Shown piece after piece: positions 1 to 11,778 of a stretch of DNA of 64,000 nt. This DNA comes from Phoma sp. XZ068. Taxonomy: Eukaryota > Ascomycota > Dothideomycetes > Pleosporales > Didymellaceae. The number at the start of each line of letters is the position of its first letter. Within the stretch, counting starts at the first letter, position 1. The position numbers and the translations under genes are program-made. The notes under the pieces were generated by a model. That model had not been told where the DNA came from and searched no databases. It was given only the letters and a program-made list of their open reading frames with translations. The stretch is taken from positions 1,302,001 to 1,366,000 of the forward strand of contig RBKR01000012.1 in the NCBI GenBank assembly GCA_004835665.1, in the 5' to 3' direction.

Positions 1-1004
1 CGGGCCGCGAGTGTGGAATGCCAGAGGTCGTGTAGACGGCCGAGCTTGGTGAGGGTTTTGGACTCGAGGATGGTGGAGGGTACGTCTTTGCCGACTGTGA
101 CGATTTCGAAGAGAGGGAGCGTGGCCCAGGATGCATCGACGCCGCCGTCGCGCATGGCCCATTGGGTGTACTTTGTGAGAGCGCGTTTGACGTGGTATTG
201 GGGCTGGCGTTTGAGGGCGCGGGTAATGATAGAGTCGCGGACGTAGGCGCCGAGGTCAAGGAGGTTACCGAGTGCTAACTGCGCTGTTGTCTGTTAGCTA
301 TGCAAATGGGAATTTGATTGAGATTACGTACCATGGTAGTGTGTGCCTAGCGCAGGCTTGATGAACGGCTTGTCCATCCTTTCAGTGAAGAGGTCCGCAG
401 GCAGACTGGGCAAGTCGTCCACCCACTCAATAGGCATGATAGGCTCGTAGCCACGCATGTTGATCTTCTGGAACAGGAAGATTGCGTCTTCGGGCCAACC
501 CCATGCCTGCAGCTCCTGGCGTTGCTTCTGCTGCTTAAGCAGTCGCTCGTCGAATCTGATGCCTTTGTGTGTCTCGAGGTAGGTGCCGTCATCCACGACT
601 ATTGTGTCGTCGTTGGCATCGACTTCCTGATCTGAGTTGTTGCCTTTGTCAAAGGTCGGCGAGATTGGGGATGTGTTGAAAAGAGTGTCGCCCTCGAAAC
701 CATCGTGGCCCTCAGGCGAGCGAATTACGGAGTCTGGAGGCGACATAGGGACAAGAGTGATGTCGACATCGCTACCGGGGCTTGGGGTCCTCGTGTGCCA
801 GATATTCATGCGTGACTCGGGGCTCATATCTCGATTCGACGGGCTCGAGAGCTGCTGTGGCCGCAGTTGCGGTTGTTTCTTGAACGTTGGCTTGGCTGGG
901 ATTGCGGGCACCTTGAACTGGAATGGCTTCTCACGAGCTTGTTGCGTCTTCCTCGGGCTGATGTACGACCACACCTTGGTCGCGTACTCGTGCAAAATCG
1001 TCAT
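1..1004 (-). CDS. Conserved-looking protein of unknown function (3' end cut by window edge)
   Basis: Exons 332..1004 and <1..274, read on the minus strand. The intron (275..331) has a GTACGT donor and a TAG acceptor preceded by GCTAAC; the split Ala codon restores frame and the second exon stays open to the window edge, so about 315 residues are visible and the C-terminus is missing. The ATG at 1004 is the first in frame. The N-terminal half is basic then Pro/Ser/Asp-rich and probably disordered. From about residue 165 it becomes ordered-looking, with a Lys/Gln-rich helix (LLKQQKQRQELQAWGWPED) and a compact helical region across the intron. I recognise no domain and assign no function. It is divergent from LIA1. 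Confidence 0.72.
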
Positions 1005-1550
1005 GGTGCAGTGTTACCTGCGAGCGCAGGCCGGCGTGGGTTTTGGTTCGTAAGTCGTGGTAGTATTGGATGTGCGCAAGCAGTTTGATTCGAGACGCGT
1101 AGGGAAATGACGCGGGAAGTTGGCAGTGTATTGTCGATGAAGCTGCTGCCAGTGACAGTGAGAATGAAAGCCACCCACTCACCGACAAAGCGGGGGACGA
1201 ACAATAGACTCAAGCATTCGCCTTTGAGCATCGAGTACCAAAGACGACGCCTTCACAAGTCATTGTTATGCGTGAACCCTGAATGAGCGAGGTGGCTGGC
1301 CTAGCGCGATGCGTGATCACATGTGCACTTTACGCGGTCGAAAACGGATCTGATAAAAACCCAGCAAAGAAAAAGATCTGATAACTACCCCGCCGGCGCT
1401 GCAGGGTTTGGTGCCCCACCAAAAAGTAAAGTCAAGGTATTGAGCCTCGATTCTGCATCTTGGATAATCAGAAGCCCATAACCACGAAAAAAAAATCCCT
1501 TTGCGGCCAGTCCTTTCAATATATCTTACATTCTTTCAAAAATCGCCACG
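1005..1550. promoter_or_regulatory. Divergent intergenic region between the unknown gene and LIA1
   Basis: 546 bp shared upstream region of two divergent genes. A poly-A run lies about 60 bp before the LIA1 ATG (1488-1496). I see no convincing TATA box, RNA gene or repeat. Confidence 0.4.
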
Positions 1551-2600
1551 ATGACGGCCCCAGAGGATACGCAGACAACCCAGGTCGCCACGCTCCGCAA
1601 AATCCTCACCTCCGAGCAGGAGCCTCTTGCGCGCCGCTTTCGCGCCCTCTTTTCGCTGAAGTACCTCGCTTCTCTGCAGCCGCCGAGCGAAGAGACAGTG
1701 CCTGCGATCGAGGCTATTGCCGCTGGGTTCAACTCGCCTTCCGCGCTGCTCAAGCACGAACTCGCATACTGCCTCGGCCAGTCACGCCACGATGCTGCCA
1801 TTGCGCCGCTGCGCAACGTGTTGATGGACAAGCAGGAGGATCCTATGTGCAGGCACGAGGCTGCTGAGGCGCTTGGTGCGCTTAGTGACAAGGGCAGTCT
1901 GGACCTGTTGAGGCAGTTTCGGGATGCAAAGGACGAGCCCGACGTCATTACTGAGACTTGCGATATCGCGGTGGACAGGATTGAGTGGGATCACGGACTG
2001 CAGAAGGGACAGGAAAACATCAAGAAGAGGTATGTTGAATCGGTAAGAGTAGATTTGGGCAACTGTACTAACTCGTGTAGCGACTTCACATCCATCGACC
2101 CTGCGCCGCCGATGCCCCAAAGCTCAGACAAGCCCTCCATCCCAGAGCTTGAGAAGACGCTGCTGGACACGAAGCTCCCTCTTTTCCAGCGCTACAGGGC
2201 CATGTTTGCGCTGCGCGACCTCTCCTCCCCGCCTGACCTCCCCACTGCGGTGCCAGCTGTCCATGCCCTTGCCCACGGTTTCGACGACCCGTCTGCGCTT
2301 TTCCGTCACGAGATCGCTTTCGTGTTTGGCCAGCTGTCGCACCCTGCATCCATCCCAAGTTTGACTAAGGCATTGAGCAACACAACGGAGGAGAGCATGG
2401 TTCGCCACGAGGCTGCGGAGGCTCTTGGTAGCCTGGGTGACGAGGAAGGTGTCGAGGACACTTTGCGCAAGTTTTTGAATGATCCAGAGCAGGTCGTGCG
2501 TGACAGCTGTATTGTGGCGCTCGACATGGCTGAGTTTGAGAAGAACGGTGAGACGGAGTATGCCATCATCCCCTCGCAGGAGACGGCTGTAGCGGCTTAG
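1551..2600 (+). CDS. LIA1: Deoxyhypusine hydroxylase (HEAT-repeat, di-iron)
   Basis: Exons 1551..2029 and 2081..2600, 332 residues. It hydroxylates deoxyhypusine on eIF5A in the cytosol, the last step of hypusine formation. The protein is two tandem halves of HEAT-like repeats, each with a pair of His-Glu iron-ligand motifs: LKHELAYCLGQ (H69-E70) and RHEAAEALGA (H102-E103) in the first half, FRHEIAFVFGQ (H235-E236) and VRHEAAEALGS (H268-E269) in the second. All four are intact and the length fits fungal orthologues. The 51-nt intron (GTATGT...TGTACTAAC...TAG) falls in the linker between halves. It is a multiple of three without an in-frame stop, so retention would add 17 residues; I treat it as spliced because the splice signals are good and the encoded segment does not look like the family. 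Convergent with RPA12, 81 bp away. Confidence 0.95.
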   Translation: MTAPEDTQTTQVATLRKILTSEQEPLARRFRALFSLKYLASLQPPSEETVPAIEAIAAGFNSPSALLKHELAYCLGQSRHDAAIAPLRNVLMDKQEDPMCRHEAAEALGALSDKGSLDLLRQFRDAKDEPDVITETCDIAVDRIEWDHGLQKGQENIKKRYVESVRVDLGNCTNSCSDFTSIDPAPPMPQSSDKPSIPELEKTLLDTKLPLFQRYRAMFALRDLSSPPDLPTAVPAVHALAHGFDDPSALFRHEIAFVFGQLSHPASIPSLTKALSNTTEESMVRHEAAEALGSLGDEEGVEDTLRKFLNDPEQVVRDSCIVALDMAEFEKNGETEYAIIPSQETAVAA

Positions 2601-2681
2601 GTTGATTATCGGTTGGATGCGTGCATTATCATGAGGCGTTTGGTATGAAAACAGGACTAGAGGCAAAAAGCGACATTCCGC

Positions 2682-3159
2682 TCAGTTGTTGGTGTTCCAT
2701 CTGGAGAGTAGCATTAGCAGAGGTTCAAATCTGTAAAAGCAAGCAAAACATACTTGTGTCCACAATCGCACTCGTAGAAGACAGTAGAGCCTTCGTCTGC
2801 ACTGCGAAGCTGCTGGGTGTAGTAGCGGACCTCTTCGCGGCCGCACTCTTCGCAGCGCTGGGCAATTACACTGGTGGTGTTGACATCGTCTTCAGAGAGG
2901 GTCTGCACTTCTGACCGCTTGGCACGCAGGGCTGACGGGAAGGCTGTGGGCTTGGAGACGGTGACGACGGTCTTGGAAGAAGTGTCTGCAGTTGTCTGAT
3001 TAGTCGCCGCTCGGCTCAGGACGTTTTCATCAATATCGGCGTACCCTTGCAGTTTGCGCCGCAGACGGTGCAGGTCAAGACGACGTTTTGTTTGCCAGCA
3101 CTGCCGTCGAGCAGGTTTCCGCAGTCAGTGCAGAAGACGAGAGAGCCGATAGCAGACAT
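2682..3159 (-). CDS. RPA12: DNA-directed RNA polymerase I subunit RPA12
   Basis: Exons 3045..3159, 2754..2985 and 2682..2700, 121 residues. This is the small zinc-ribbon subunit of nucleolar RNA polymerase I, the TFIIS-like subunit for transcript cleavage and termination. The N-terminal ribbon has CTDC...CTVC (about residues 10-33). The C-terminal TFIIS-type ribbon has CEECGREE and the QLRSADEGSTVFYECDCGHK block carrying the RSADE acidic loop that acts in cleavage. The last exon is only 19 nt and encodes the terminal WNTNN, which matches the family ending (CGHKWxxN) and confirms the second intron (2701..2753, branch GCTAAT). The first intron (2986..3044) was placed by restoring the conserved DTSSKT segment. 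Convergent with LIA1, divergent from SCC2. Confidence 0.94.
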
Positions 3160-3554
3160 TTTGAGGTGGTGTTGCTGGTTATGTTGGCGTTTAGCGTTTG
3201 ATTGGCGAGGTTGAAGGTTTGAGAAACCAAAAAGTTCGCGGGGATTCAGCCGCGGAAGCTGCCCTGCAGAGCCGCTTGACCAATGCAGTAGGCGGTCAGA
3301 CGCGTCATGAATTCCACCTTCCATTACGTCTCATCCCGGCGGCTGCAGCACTTCCACTTCTTGCATAGCAAAAGAAGCTGTTCTGCGTTGCTTGTCATCC
3401 GGGCGCATTCGTTGCGGGAGTCGGCTAGCTCTGCCATGGCCATGTGCTTCTTACTACCGCCATAGCGTACCCTTCAACATCTACCAAACCTCCATCGGCG
3501 CATGCCTGATCACCGAGCTCCCCACTGAGGTCACTGCTTCTCAGGATAGACATC
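3160..3554. promoter_or_regulatory. Divergent promoter region RPA12 / SCC2
   Basis: 395 bp between the two start codons. Two housekeeping genes share it. No TATA box or other clear motif was recognised. Confidence 0.4.
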
Positions 3555-6500
3555 ATGGCCGGGCACTTCAACGGTGCCTGGCACAACATGCAGGGCAATG
3601 GCATACCGTACCGCCCACCGCCCACTGTGGATGAGGCAATTCCGTACTCGCCTTTCACATCCATCATACCGTTCTCGCCGGGTCAGTTACCCAACTTTAC
3701 CAGGGCAGCCGCAGCCAGCTCTTTCACCTGGTGTGGATCGCCGTACTGACAGCAAGCAGACATCATCCCCTTCCCCTCAGCCGAACCTCCCACGCCGCCC
3801 TCTACCCTCACCCAGGACCAACGAGGCGCGGCGAGGAGAGCTGTTGGTATTCTGAACGACGAGATCAACGGCCTGTGCACTGCTACCCATCTCAGCAACA
3901 CGTTACGCCAGCTTCAGGGATTGTTGGACCCAGAGGAGCTGCCAGAGTAGTGAGTTGCTCCATCCATCTCATTGATCTTGTCCGGATCCGGCAATTGACG
4001 ATACCTAGCAACTTCAAATCAATACCACAGCTCGCAACACCACCCTCCGATAGCCCTACAAAGCAGGTCAATGGTACAAGCTCGAGAGTCACGTCCTCAC
4101 TGAGTCCATTTGCTGCTATGCTGTTGAAGAAATCCAATGTTGCTTTCTCTCGTAAGTGAACCAGACGTCTTGTTGCACCTCGACCTAACAAAACCAGCTT
4201 TCGGTATCGGCGCAAACGAACCACCTCGAAAAGCCAATTTTTCACAACAAGCCACACCTTTGCCGCAACCACGAGCCACACCGCAGACACAAACGCCCAA
4301 CACCGCCGCATCCTCACACAACACTGCGATTCCATACCCGTCTAGTGCGCTCTCGTCTGCACCCAGTAGCACGCCGCTGCACCCAGGACCGGCTGTCTTG
4401 ATCAAGCCGGCAACCGTGAAAAGAGAGGAATATCAGCGCTTTGACAATATCGCGGTGACTACGCCCTCGTCGCAGAGGAAAGTCGAGAGTGGTACGGCAG
4501 TTCTGAGACCCCATGAACGAGAAATTGCCGACCGAAAGATCGAGGAACTGGAGGCCTTCGTGAGCAAACTATCTGAAGAGAGGGACGACTTGGATGCGGC
4601 AGGAAGCTTTGCTCGGGTGCCAACAGCAGACGGCGAAATGAACGTCATGGAAGCACGAGTAATGGATCGTCTATCTGACAAGATGGCAAATGTCAACAAT
4701 CTCGGTCACTTTCCTGAGCTACCAGTCGACTTGATCATGCAGATTCAGAAGTTGCTAGAACCGAGCATTACCTACACTGGCCAGCTCACCCTATTCCCAG
4801 AGGATGAAGACTGGTCTGAAGGTATCGGTAAAGCCAGAGCAGCGCTTCAAGCTTCCAAATTAATCCTTACATCCATGATCGACGGGCGCGATGACTATCG
4901 CTTACGACCAGAGGATACTGTTGGCGCCATCATCGACCTTATCAAGCTCATACGCAATGAATGCATCATGCCTGTGGTACAAGCTCGTAGATCTGACACA
5001 CTCTTCGATGCTGCAAACTCGCTCAGGAAATCGCTCATCACTGTTCTCAGAGGTTGCGGCGCCGTATTGGGCCGCTTCGCTACCCTCATTGGTAAAGTCA
5101 ACCTCCCGGAGCGCGGTCTTAATGTTTTAGAAGACTTGACTGTAGGGCTCTTGGTCGAACAAAACAGCGACTCTGAGAAAGACTCTGTGTTTGGCATCAA
5201 GCCATTCGAGTCGTTTAGACAAAAGGCCATGGACGTCCTGGCGCAGATATTTGCTCGACATGCGGAACAGCGACCATCTATTCTGAATGGCATTCTCAGT
5301 AATCTGGAGAAGTTGCCTGATAAGAAGGCTAGCGCTCGGCAGTTCAAGTCGGCACGTGAGGTCCCGATTATGTCCATTTCCGCGCTCTTCATGAGGTTTG
5401 TCCAAGTTGCGGCGATGAATAGGGAGTCGCGCGCAAGCTACACGTCTGCAGATGCAGATGAGCAATCAAGAGAAGAAGACAGCGACTATGAGACAGGCAC
5501 AGCCACACCACAGCCTTCGAAGCGCAAGAACAAGAATGGTAATCCAGACCAAATTGCCCAGGCTTTGGCACGAAACGCGAATCACATCGCAAACACAATC
5601 ACTTCAAATCTTGTCGACAGAGCTTCGAACGTGTCCAAGACCGGCGACAAGCCTTTCCGCAACCTGCTAGATCTCTTCATCGAGGACTTCTGTAATGTAC
5701 TAGGCTCCCCAGAGTGGCCCGCGGCTGCGATACTGCTCTCGAGACTGTTGGTTCGAATGATCAACACGGTACACGGTGACACCGCAGCGAAGCAAACCGT
5801 CGTGGACAAGGACATGGCTTTTTCGACAATGGCAAAGATGGGGTGCGGCGTTATCGACTTCAAACATCGCTTGAAGCAAATCAAGCGAAGGCTTGATGCG
5901 TCACAGTCAGATCTTTCTGCAAAACTCGATCGTCTCGCCGACGATGCCCTGACCGACAACACCAAGGATAGTATCAACCCAATTGACTTGTACGATTTTG
6001 ACGGACCTTATCGAATGGTCATTGAGTCACTGAGCGACTATCTCGAGCTCCAACGGGGCCAGGAAGATCCTCACCTTGAGTCCGTTACCGGTTGTCATGT
6101 CACTCTGTGGTTGGACGCTGTCATTCGCACTTTTAATGATGACTCTCCCGACGCACCGCGCCCGCAAGCTGCTGAGGAGCTGCAGAGGCGTTTGGAGGCT
6201 ATGATAATGGACTCGAGGTGGCTCGACCGCAAATAGTAAGTCCCTACCGCGATCAGTAAAACTACATGTCGCTAACTGGTCTACCAGCAAATTCCAAGTT
6301 GTTTCGGAAGATCAAGCCAAGCTTGCAGCTGGTATCGTCACGCTGCAAGCTCTCATCTGTAAGGGATTACCAAACATAGTGCAACTCATGCTACATGCCA
6401 CTCGAGACAAAGTCTCGTCGAAGCTGCGTTCCAGAGGCATGACAGGTTTGGAACAGCTGATCGAGAAGGATCCGCGTGTCGTCGACGAGAATACTGTAAA

Positions 6501-9270
6501 GAGTCTGGTCGTCTCTCTCCGAGACAGCTCGCCCATGGTCCGTGAGCACACACTCGGTCTGGTCGCACAGTGCTTGGAGCATGAACCCAATCTGGAGAGC
6601 GAATTCTTGCAGGACATCCTCCATCTGACAACCGACTCCTCGAATGGGCCGAAGAAGAAGGCCATCAAACTGCTGAAAGGACTCTACACTGGCACAAAAT
6701 CCAAGGAGAACAAACTGAAAATCGCCGTTGCTCTTCTCTTGCCATCACAGGACGACGAGAAGACTATTGCAGAGCTGAGTCGTGGTGTACTTGAGGAACT
6801 CTGGATGACCCCTCTCGGTTCTGCTGCCCGTACTGATGAGCATCGAGTAAAGCTTGATCGCGCTCATAGGGCAAGCTTGATGACAGATGTCGTCCAGAAA
6901 ATACACAAGCAGCCGCTACTTCTCGAAGCATTTGAGCAGTTCCTTGCGTATGCTCTGTCTGGCGAAGCTAAAGCTAAGAGTTCGAACGCTCGCCTTTGTA
7001 AAGAGCTCATCTCCGAGATGTTCGATAAGGCCATCGAGGTCGACTCAACGACTGGCGCAAAGTCGCCGCAGGCAAAGATACTCGACGCCCTGAGCATATT
7101 TGCCAATGTCGATTCGACCCTGTTCACTATGGCTCAAGTCGACGATCTCAAGATTCACATCATTGATCTCAAACAAGCGAGTGAGCTCGCTGTTATCCAA
7201 CCGATAGTGAGAATCTTTCGACACGTGTTTCCGACGTTACCGTTCTTGGATCCGAAACTCGCGGAGCATGTGCGAGCCAATCTCATGCTGTTGAACCAAA
7301 AGCTGGCAAGCTGGGCAAGCCAGGGCCATGTTCCGAGTCGAGACACGTTGACCGACGTCGCACACTGCTTATGGACCATCTGCCCTCTGGTTGATCTTGG
7401 CCTGGAGAAGCTCTTCAACATGATGTTCAGCACCCTCTGTTTGTTGCGACCATTGGCAGCGCTTACAAAGGAGCAAGTTGCGGCTAAACGCAGCACTCTA
7501 TGCACGTTGCTCGTCCTCCTCGGCACGTTTGCCAAGGTCTGCGCTTTCGATGAGCACAAAGATAGATTCATGGAGAGACTCGCAGCCTACGCGCGGGAGC
7601 AGGTCTTCACCAAGAAAAAGGCCACTGAGCAACAACTGTCCGCCTTGATCAAGGGTTCTTCTTCAGTATCTCTCATGCTTCTCGAGACAGTACGACCGTT
7701 TACGATGCAGGCTTACGATATGGGTATTCGCGAGCACGCTCTGCGTGGTTTGGGTGGCATTTGTCAACAAGCTCCAGAGCTGTTCATGCGCGCAGAGGTC
7801 GAGAAGCTGGTCAAGCTTGTTTTCGTCAACCAAGACAACGATCAGCTGAAGCTTGTGGTACTTTCCACATTTGAGGTGTACTTTACACGGGCTGAGCGAC
7901 GCTCAGAAACAGGTTCGGCAATTGCTGTGGGCGAGGGTGCCGTCCATGGCTCCGCACGCCTCGAGTCTTCCTACTCGGCTACAGCGACTGACGCCGCCAC
8001 TACGCACGTGGCCAAGCAATTCTTACGAAGCTTCAAGGATATTGCTCTCAAGAACAACAACGAGCTGGCGGAATCAGCGACAAACATCATCGCCAGTATC
8101 AGTCGAGCAGGCTTGGAACACCCGAAAGAGTGCGGTGCTGCTCTTGTTGCACTATCAACATCCTCAAACAACCACATCGCTCAAGTAGCCGCTGTGGAAC
8201 ACAAGAGGATCCACGAGAAGCAGGAATCGTACCTCGAAAAGGAGTACGTACAGGCCGTCCGCATGGCCTTCGAATACCAGCGTGACGTCTTCGATGATCC
8301 GCATGGAATGCTTGAGTCAAACCACAGTCCCAAACTTGCTCACCTCTTTGATGCCTTGAAGGGTGGCAAGAAAGCTACATTCAGAAAGTTTGTTGACAAC
8401 CTTTCCAAGCAGCTTGATTTTGACCTTGCAGCACTTGACACGACTGGGGCGATACCTGATGTCGTTCTCTTTGCTCGCTTTTGCCTTGAGAATCTGGGTC
8501 TGGTCGACTTTCCCACTCTCGACATGGTTGCGTCTTTCATTGACAAGGTTGAAGCCATTGTTTTGAAAGATGCTGGACCTCTTGTAGCAGGTGAAATCGA
8601 CAAGGAAATGCCCCAACCCGTCGCGATTCCGCAGCAGTCGTTCGTATCGACCAACCTTAACGAACAGATGCAAGCAATTACCGTGGACCAAGTCATGGGT
8701 CAGCCCATTGCACCCTTTATTCCCACAACATCGATACCCGCCCCGCTTGAGATCAGCGATGATCGACTGCGGCAACTCACGGTTGCTTGTATGATCCTAC
8801 ACATGATTTGGGAAACACGTACATTTGTACGTCGCTGCTACAATGTCCACAAGTACGGTAATCGCATTCCCCAGAAAGAATACGCGAAGCCTGCGCAGCG
8901 CAATAACTTCATCTCTGGCAAAGACCTATGGGACCGCCTCACCCCTATCCTGAAGGCGCTTGATAGTCGAGAATCAATGATCAAGTGCTGCTCTGACTTC
9001 TCCGAGCTCTTAAACGTCGACCGGGAAGTCAAGGTCGGTGAGGATGAAGATGGACTTGATGCTGCATTAATGGAAGTCGGATATGAGACACCTACGGAGA
9101 ACGGCGACGATACGCGACGATCCGCCTCCATTCCAACGAGTGGACGTAACAGGAAGAGGAAGAGCAACGTGAGTTTAGGCAACACACCGAAGAAGGCACG
9201 AGGTCGGTCAGGGTCGAAGGTTAAGAAGAGAAGCTCCAGGACACCAGACGACGATGAAGATTCGGATTAG
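3555..9270 (+). CDS. SCC2: Cohesin loading factor SCC2/Mis4 (NIPBL family)
   Basis: Exons 3555..3681, 3760..3949, 4009..4151, 4198..6235 and 6288..9270, 1826 residues. The family loads cohesin onto chromatin together with Scc4/Ssl3 in the nucleus. The first 150 residues are Pro/Ser-rich and contain IIPFSPDIIPFPSAEPPTPP, joined across intron 1, followed by a helix (ILNDEINGLCTATHLSNTLR) suited to binding the Scc4 partner. The middle and C-terminal parts are a long alpha-helical HEAT array, with the Nipped-B C-terminal region around residues 1150-1450 (for example MQAYDMGIREHALRGLGGIC). The last 60 residues are a basic, Ser/Arg/Lys-rich tail (RKRKSNVSLG, KKARGRSGSKVKKRSS) likely to bind DNA or serve as a nuclear signal. 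All four introns have good donors and acceptors, and the phases agree exactly. Assignment to the family is strong; the start at 3555 is the only ATG that joins in frame. Confidence 0.93.
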
Positions 9271-10166
9271 GGACCGAAGAAGGATATCAGTCTACGGAGA
9301 AGTTCGAGGAGCAGGACTAGGAGAAGCGCGGATGAGTTGTAAGGCCGCTTTCAACGCTTGCGTATACGGTACGCCACGTTATCAGCACTGCAGCTTACTG
9401 CTGCACAAAATGGGGACTGAGGGTACAGTGATTTCCTTATAGCATATTTCGGCGTTCTACGGGCATCAGAGATACCCCTTGACATGGTCAGGCTGCATGT
9501 CTACGGCGTTTGGGTCACCATGTGGTTTCATTAGGTCGACCGCACGACTGACGGAATATTGAACGCAATCTGCGCAACGAAACTATACTGATCTTAAAAG
9601 ATAAACATAATCAATATATCTAGTAAATATCTTAGATTCCGATTTCCCACTGTGTCTTTGATAGTGTGTTATTGCAAGTGTCTCAGGCCACTAGGCAGGC
9701 AGCATAGTAACGTGATGCCGCCCTTTTGCCTACGCCCTTGTCTACTCGCAATCGCAACCGCACACACTCTCCAATCAATTTACTATAGGTTACTGGCGTC
9801 GAACCGAACCCGTTCGACTGGAATGCCTTTCCAACAGGAACTGAGTATATATGTTCCAGAGTTTATTGTACTTTTAGGAAAGTAGCTACCATAACCCATA
9901 CTAAGGCCATGGCGCAGGGGACATTACGTCTTGGGGCGCCCCTTTCCTTTTTGCCTTCCGCTGTGCATGCGGTCATATGAAAGAAGGGTCGCGTGTTCGA
10001 GTATGGATGGTGGTGGAAAAAGTGCTTGCATATTTTGTTACAGCTGGTTGCTTGCTACAGTCTTTCACAATCTATTCATGCAGACCGCTGTCGTCAACGG
10101 GTCACGAACATGCTACTGTATTTCCCATTCAGGTGCAGGCGTGCGGAACTCGTCTGCGGGACACCC
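9271..10166. other. Intergenic spacer between convergent SCC2 and RKI1
   Basis: 896 bp with no supported gene. It is 3' flank for both neighbours, AT-rich around 9590-9640, and holds one copy of a short element shared with 24.25-24.37 kb (see the repeat entry). Confidence 0.5.
9843..9962. repeat. Short dispersed element, copy A (matches 24253-24365)
   Basis: Shares three ordered blocks with the intergenic segment at 24253-24365: GAGTATATA, then AGGAAAGTAGCTA, then CCCTTTCCTTTTTG. The blocks sit at similar spacing, and the sequence between them differs. Both copies are in non-coding spacers. Seen by eye only. It could be a degenerate MITE or solo repeat fragment; I found no clear terminal inverted repeats. 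Confidence 0.4.
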
Positions 10167-11258
10167 CTAGTGCTCGCCCTCTGCAGTCCGGACTACCACG
10201 CTGCCGTCTTGCATGCCGAAGTATACTGCGACTGGGACCTGCCCGCCGCTGACTGCTGTCTTCTCGCCGCTCTTTGCCCTCAGCTCTTGTGCGTCCAGAC
10301 CGTTCAGGCCGGAGAAGATGCCGACTTCTAGTACGCCGGTCAGGCTCTTGATGGCCTTGGCAATGGCGTTGACTTCCCATGTGCCGTCGCTTCCATCGCC
10401 CTTGCCGCGGCCTGCCTGGACGTCCTTCTTTGTCAACAGTTTGGGGAACGCAGCGTCGATGATGTAGAAATCCTGGTCCGTCTTAAGTGGCCCGGACTTC
10501 TCGAGCAGCGTAGTCCTGAGCTTGGCCTCGGTGGAACCCAATGTCTTGAGCGCGGCGGCGACCTTGTTCTGCGCGAGCGGCGCGACTTCGATCGGTATTG
10601 TGGGCCAGCTTGTCAAGAGGCGGTCCTGTCGTTTCCTGTAGTCGGCGACGCAGACGAATTTCTTGGCGCGCTCGGCGACGAGCTTCTCTTGGAAGAGGCA
10701 TGCGCCGCCGCCCTTGATGCAGTTCAGTTCTGAGTCGACCTCGTCGGCGCCGTCGAAGGCTACGTCGAGCATCACACCCTCCGGCAGTGCGTCGAATGCG
10801 ACTGGTGTGAGGCCGGCGTTGATAATGACTTGTCGTGATTGGTAGCCGGTCGGGACGAAGAGGATGGCTGGGTTTGTGGAGCGCTCTTTGATGGCTTCGA
10901 CGACGTAGACGATGGTTGTGCCGCTGCCAATGCCTACGTATGAGGCGTTGACATCGAAGTGGTCGGTCACAGCTTGCTGGCCGGCTGCGCGCTTGGCAGC
11001 TTCGACGTTTGTGTCGGTCATTGTGGAGGTGCGGAGGTTGGAAGTGGTAGAGAAGTGTCTAAGGGAACCTCTCGGTGTTGTGGTTTTGTTCAAAGTGAAC
11101 GGGGAATGAAGGCACGATGACGCTTTGGTGTTGAGGGGCAGTAGAAAAGAGGGTCTTGCCGCGACTTGAGTTTGGAGGGGCAGCTGTCGGTGCAGTGGCC
11201 GATGACTGATGCTTCGAAATTGCTGCGTTGGACGCGCAATTTGCAATAATGAGCGCAT
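10167..11258 (-). CDS. RKI1: Ribose-5-phosphate isomerase, with a presequence-like N-terminal extension
   Basis: Single exon, 363 residues from the first ATG. The enzyme interconverts ribose-5-phosphate and ribulose-5-phosphate in the non-oxidative pentose phosphate pathway. Family motifs are GIGSGTT (phosphate loop), DVAFDGADEVD (catalytic Asp region) and NCIKGGGACLFQEKL (KGGG with catalytic Glu downstream). The usual cytosolic start corresponds to the internal ATG at 11021 (MTDTNVEAAKRAAG). The 79 residues before it contain no Asp or Glu, many Arg/Ser/Leu, and end in RHFSTTSNLR, which resembles a mitochondrial presequence. Either start could be used: a cytosolic form from 11021, a possible mitochondrial form from 11258. 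Enzyme identity is firm; the targeting is inference. Confidence 0.92.
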   Translation of the reverse strand: MRSLLQIARPTQQFRSISHRPLHRQLPLQTQVAARPSFLLPLNTKASSCLHSPFTLNKTTTPRGSLRHFSTTSNLRTSTMTDTNVEAAKRAAGQQAVTDHFDVNASYVGIGSGTTIVYVVEAIKERSTNPAILFVPTGYQSRQVIINAGLTPVAFDALPEGVMLDVAFDGADEVDSELNCIKGGGACLFQEKLVAERAKKFVCVADYRKRQDRLLTSWPTIPIEVAPLAQNKVAAALKTLGSTEAKLRTTLLEKSGPLKTDQDFYIIDAAFPKLLTKKDVQAGRGKGDGSDGTWEVNAIAKAIKSLTGVLEVGIFSGLNGLDAQELRAKSGEKTAVSGGQVPVAVYFGMQDGSVVVRTAEGEH

Positions 11259-11778
11259 CGAATGACCGTTATTGACACTTTATGTGCAGCCAAAACTAGT
11301 CACTATGATTCTGATATGATTTAGGCTATTTGCTGATCGTGACGAGAAGAGACAGCAGCTTGAGCTCGCGACGAGATGACAGGGAGCTCCTGCCAAATGA
11401 CGCTTGAGCCCCACCACCCCATGTTTCTCGGCGATGACGATACGTGAAGCTCAACCTTTTCGATAACCACAGCTCGAACATCAAAAAAGATGGATCGATG
11501 GTCCCGTTGAGAACGGATATGTTCACAGAAATCTTTGTATTCCGATAGACTCCGTGAAGTGGTGCTGATTGGCTCTAAGTCTCGGTCCGAGATGTGGAAT
11601 AGCAACTACCCTCTTTATCTATCATCTTTCCAACACAAGATGTGGCAATCAATGCTGTGATATGTCATCAGGCATCACCTCACTGAATTTGATTCTTCCT
11701 TTCTTATCCAATCAGATTCGCCTGTATGGTTGTATTTCATCGATTTAAACTGAACGTCATCAGCGTTTGCTTATCAGC
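11259..11778. promoter_or_regulatory. Divergent intergenic region RKI1 / aconitase-X gene
   Basis: 520 bp between the two divergent start codons. No RNA gene, repeat or clear regulatory motif was recognised. Confidence 0.35.
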
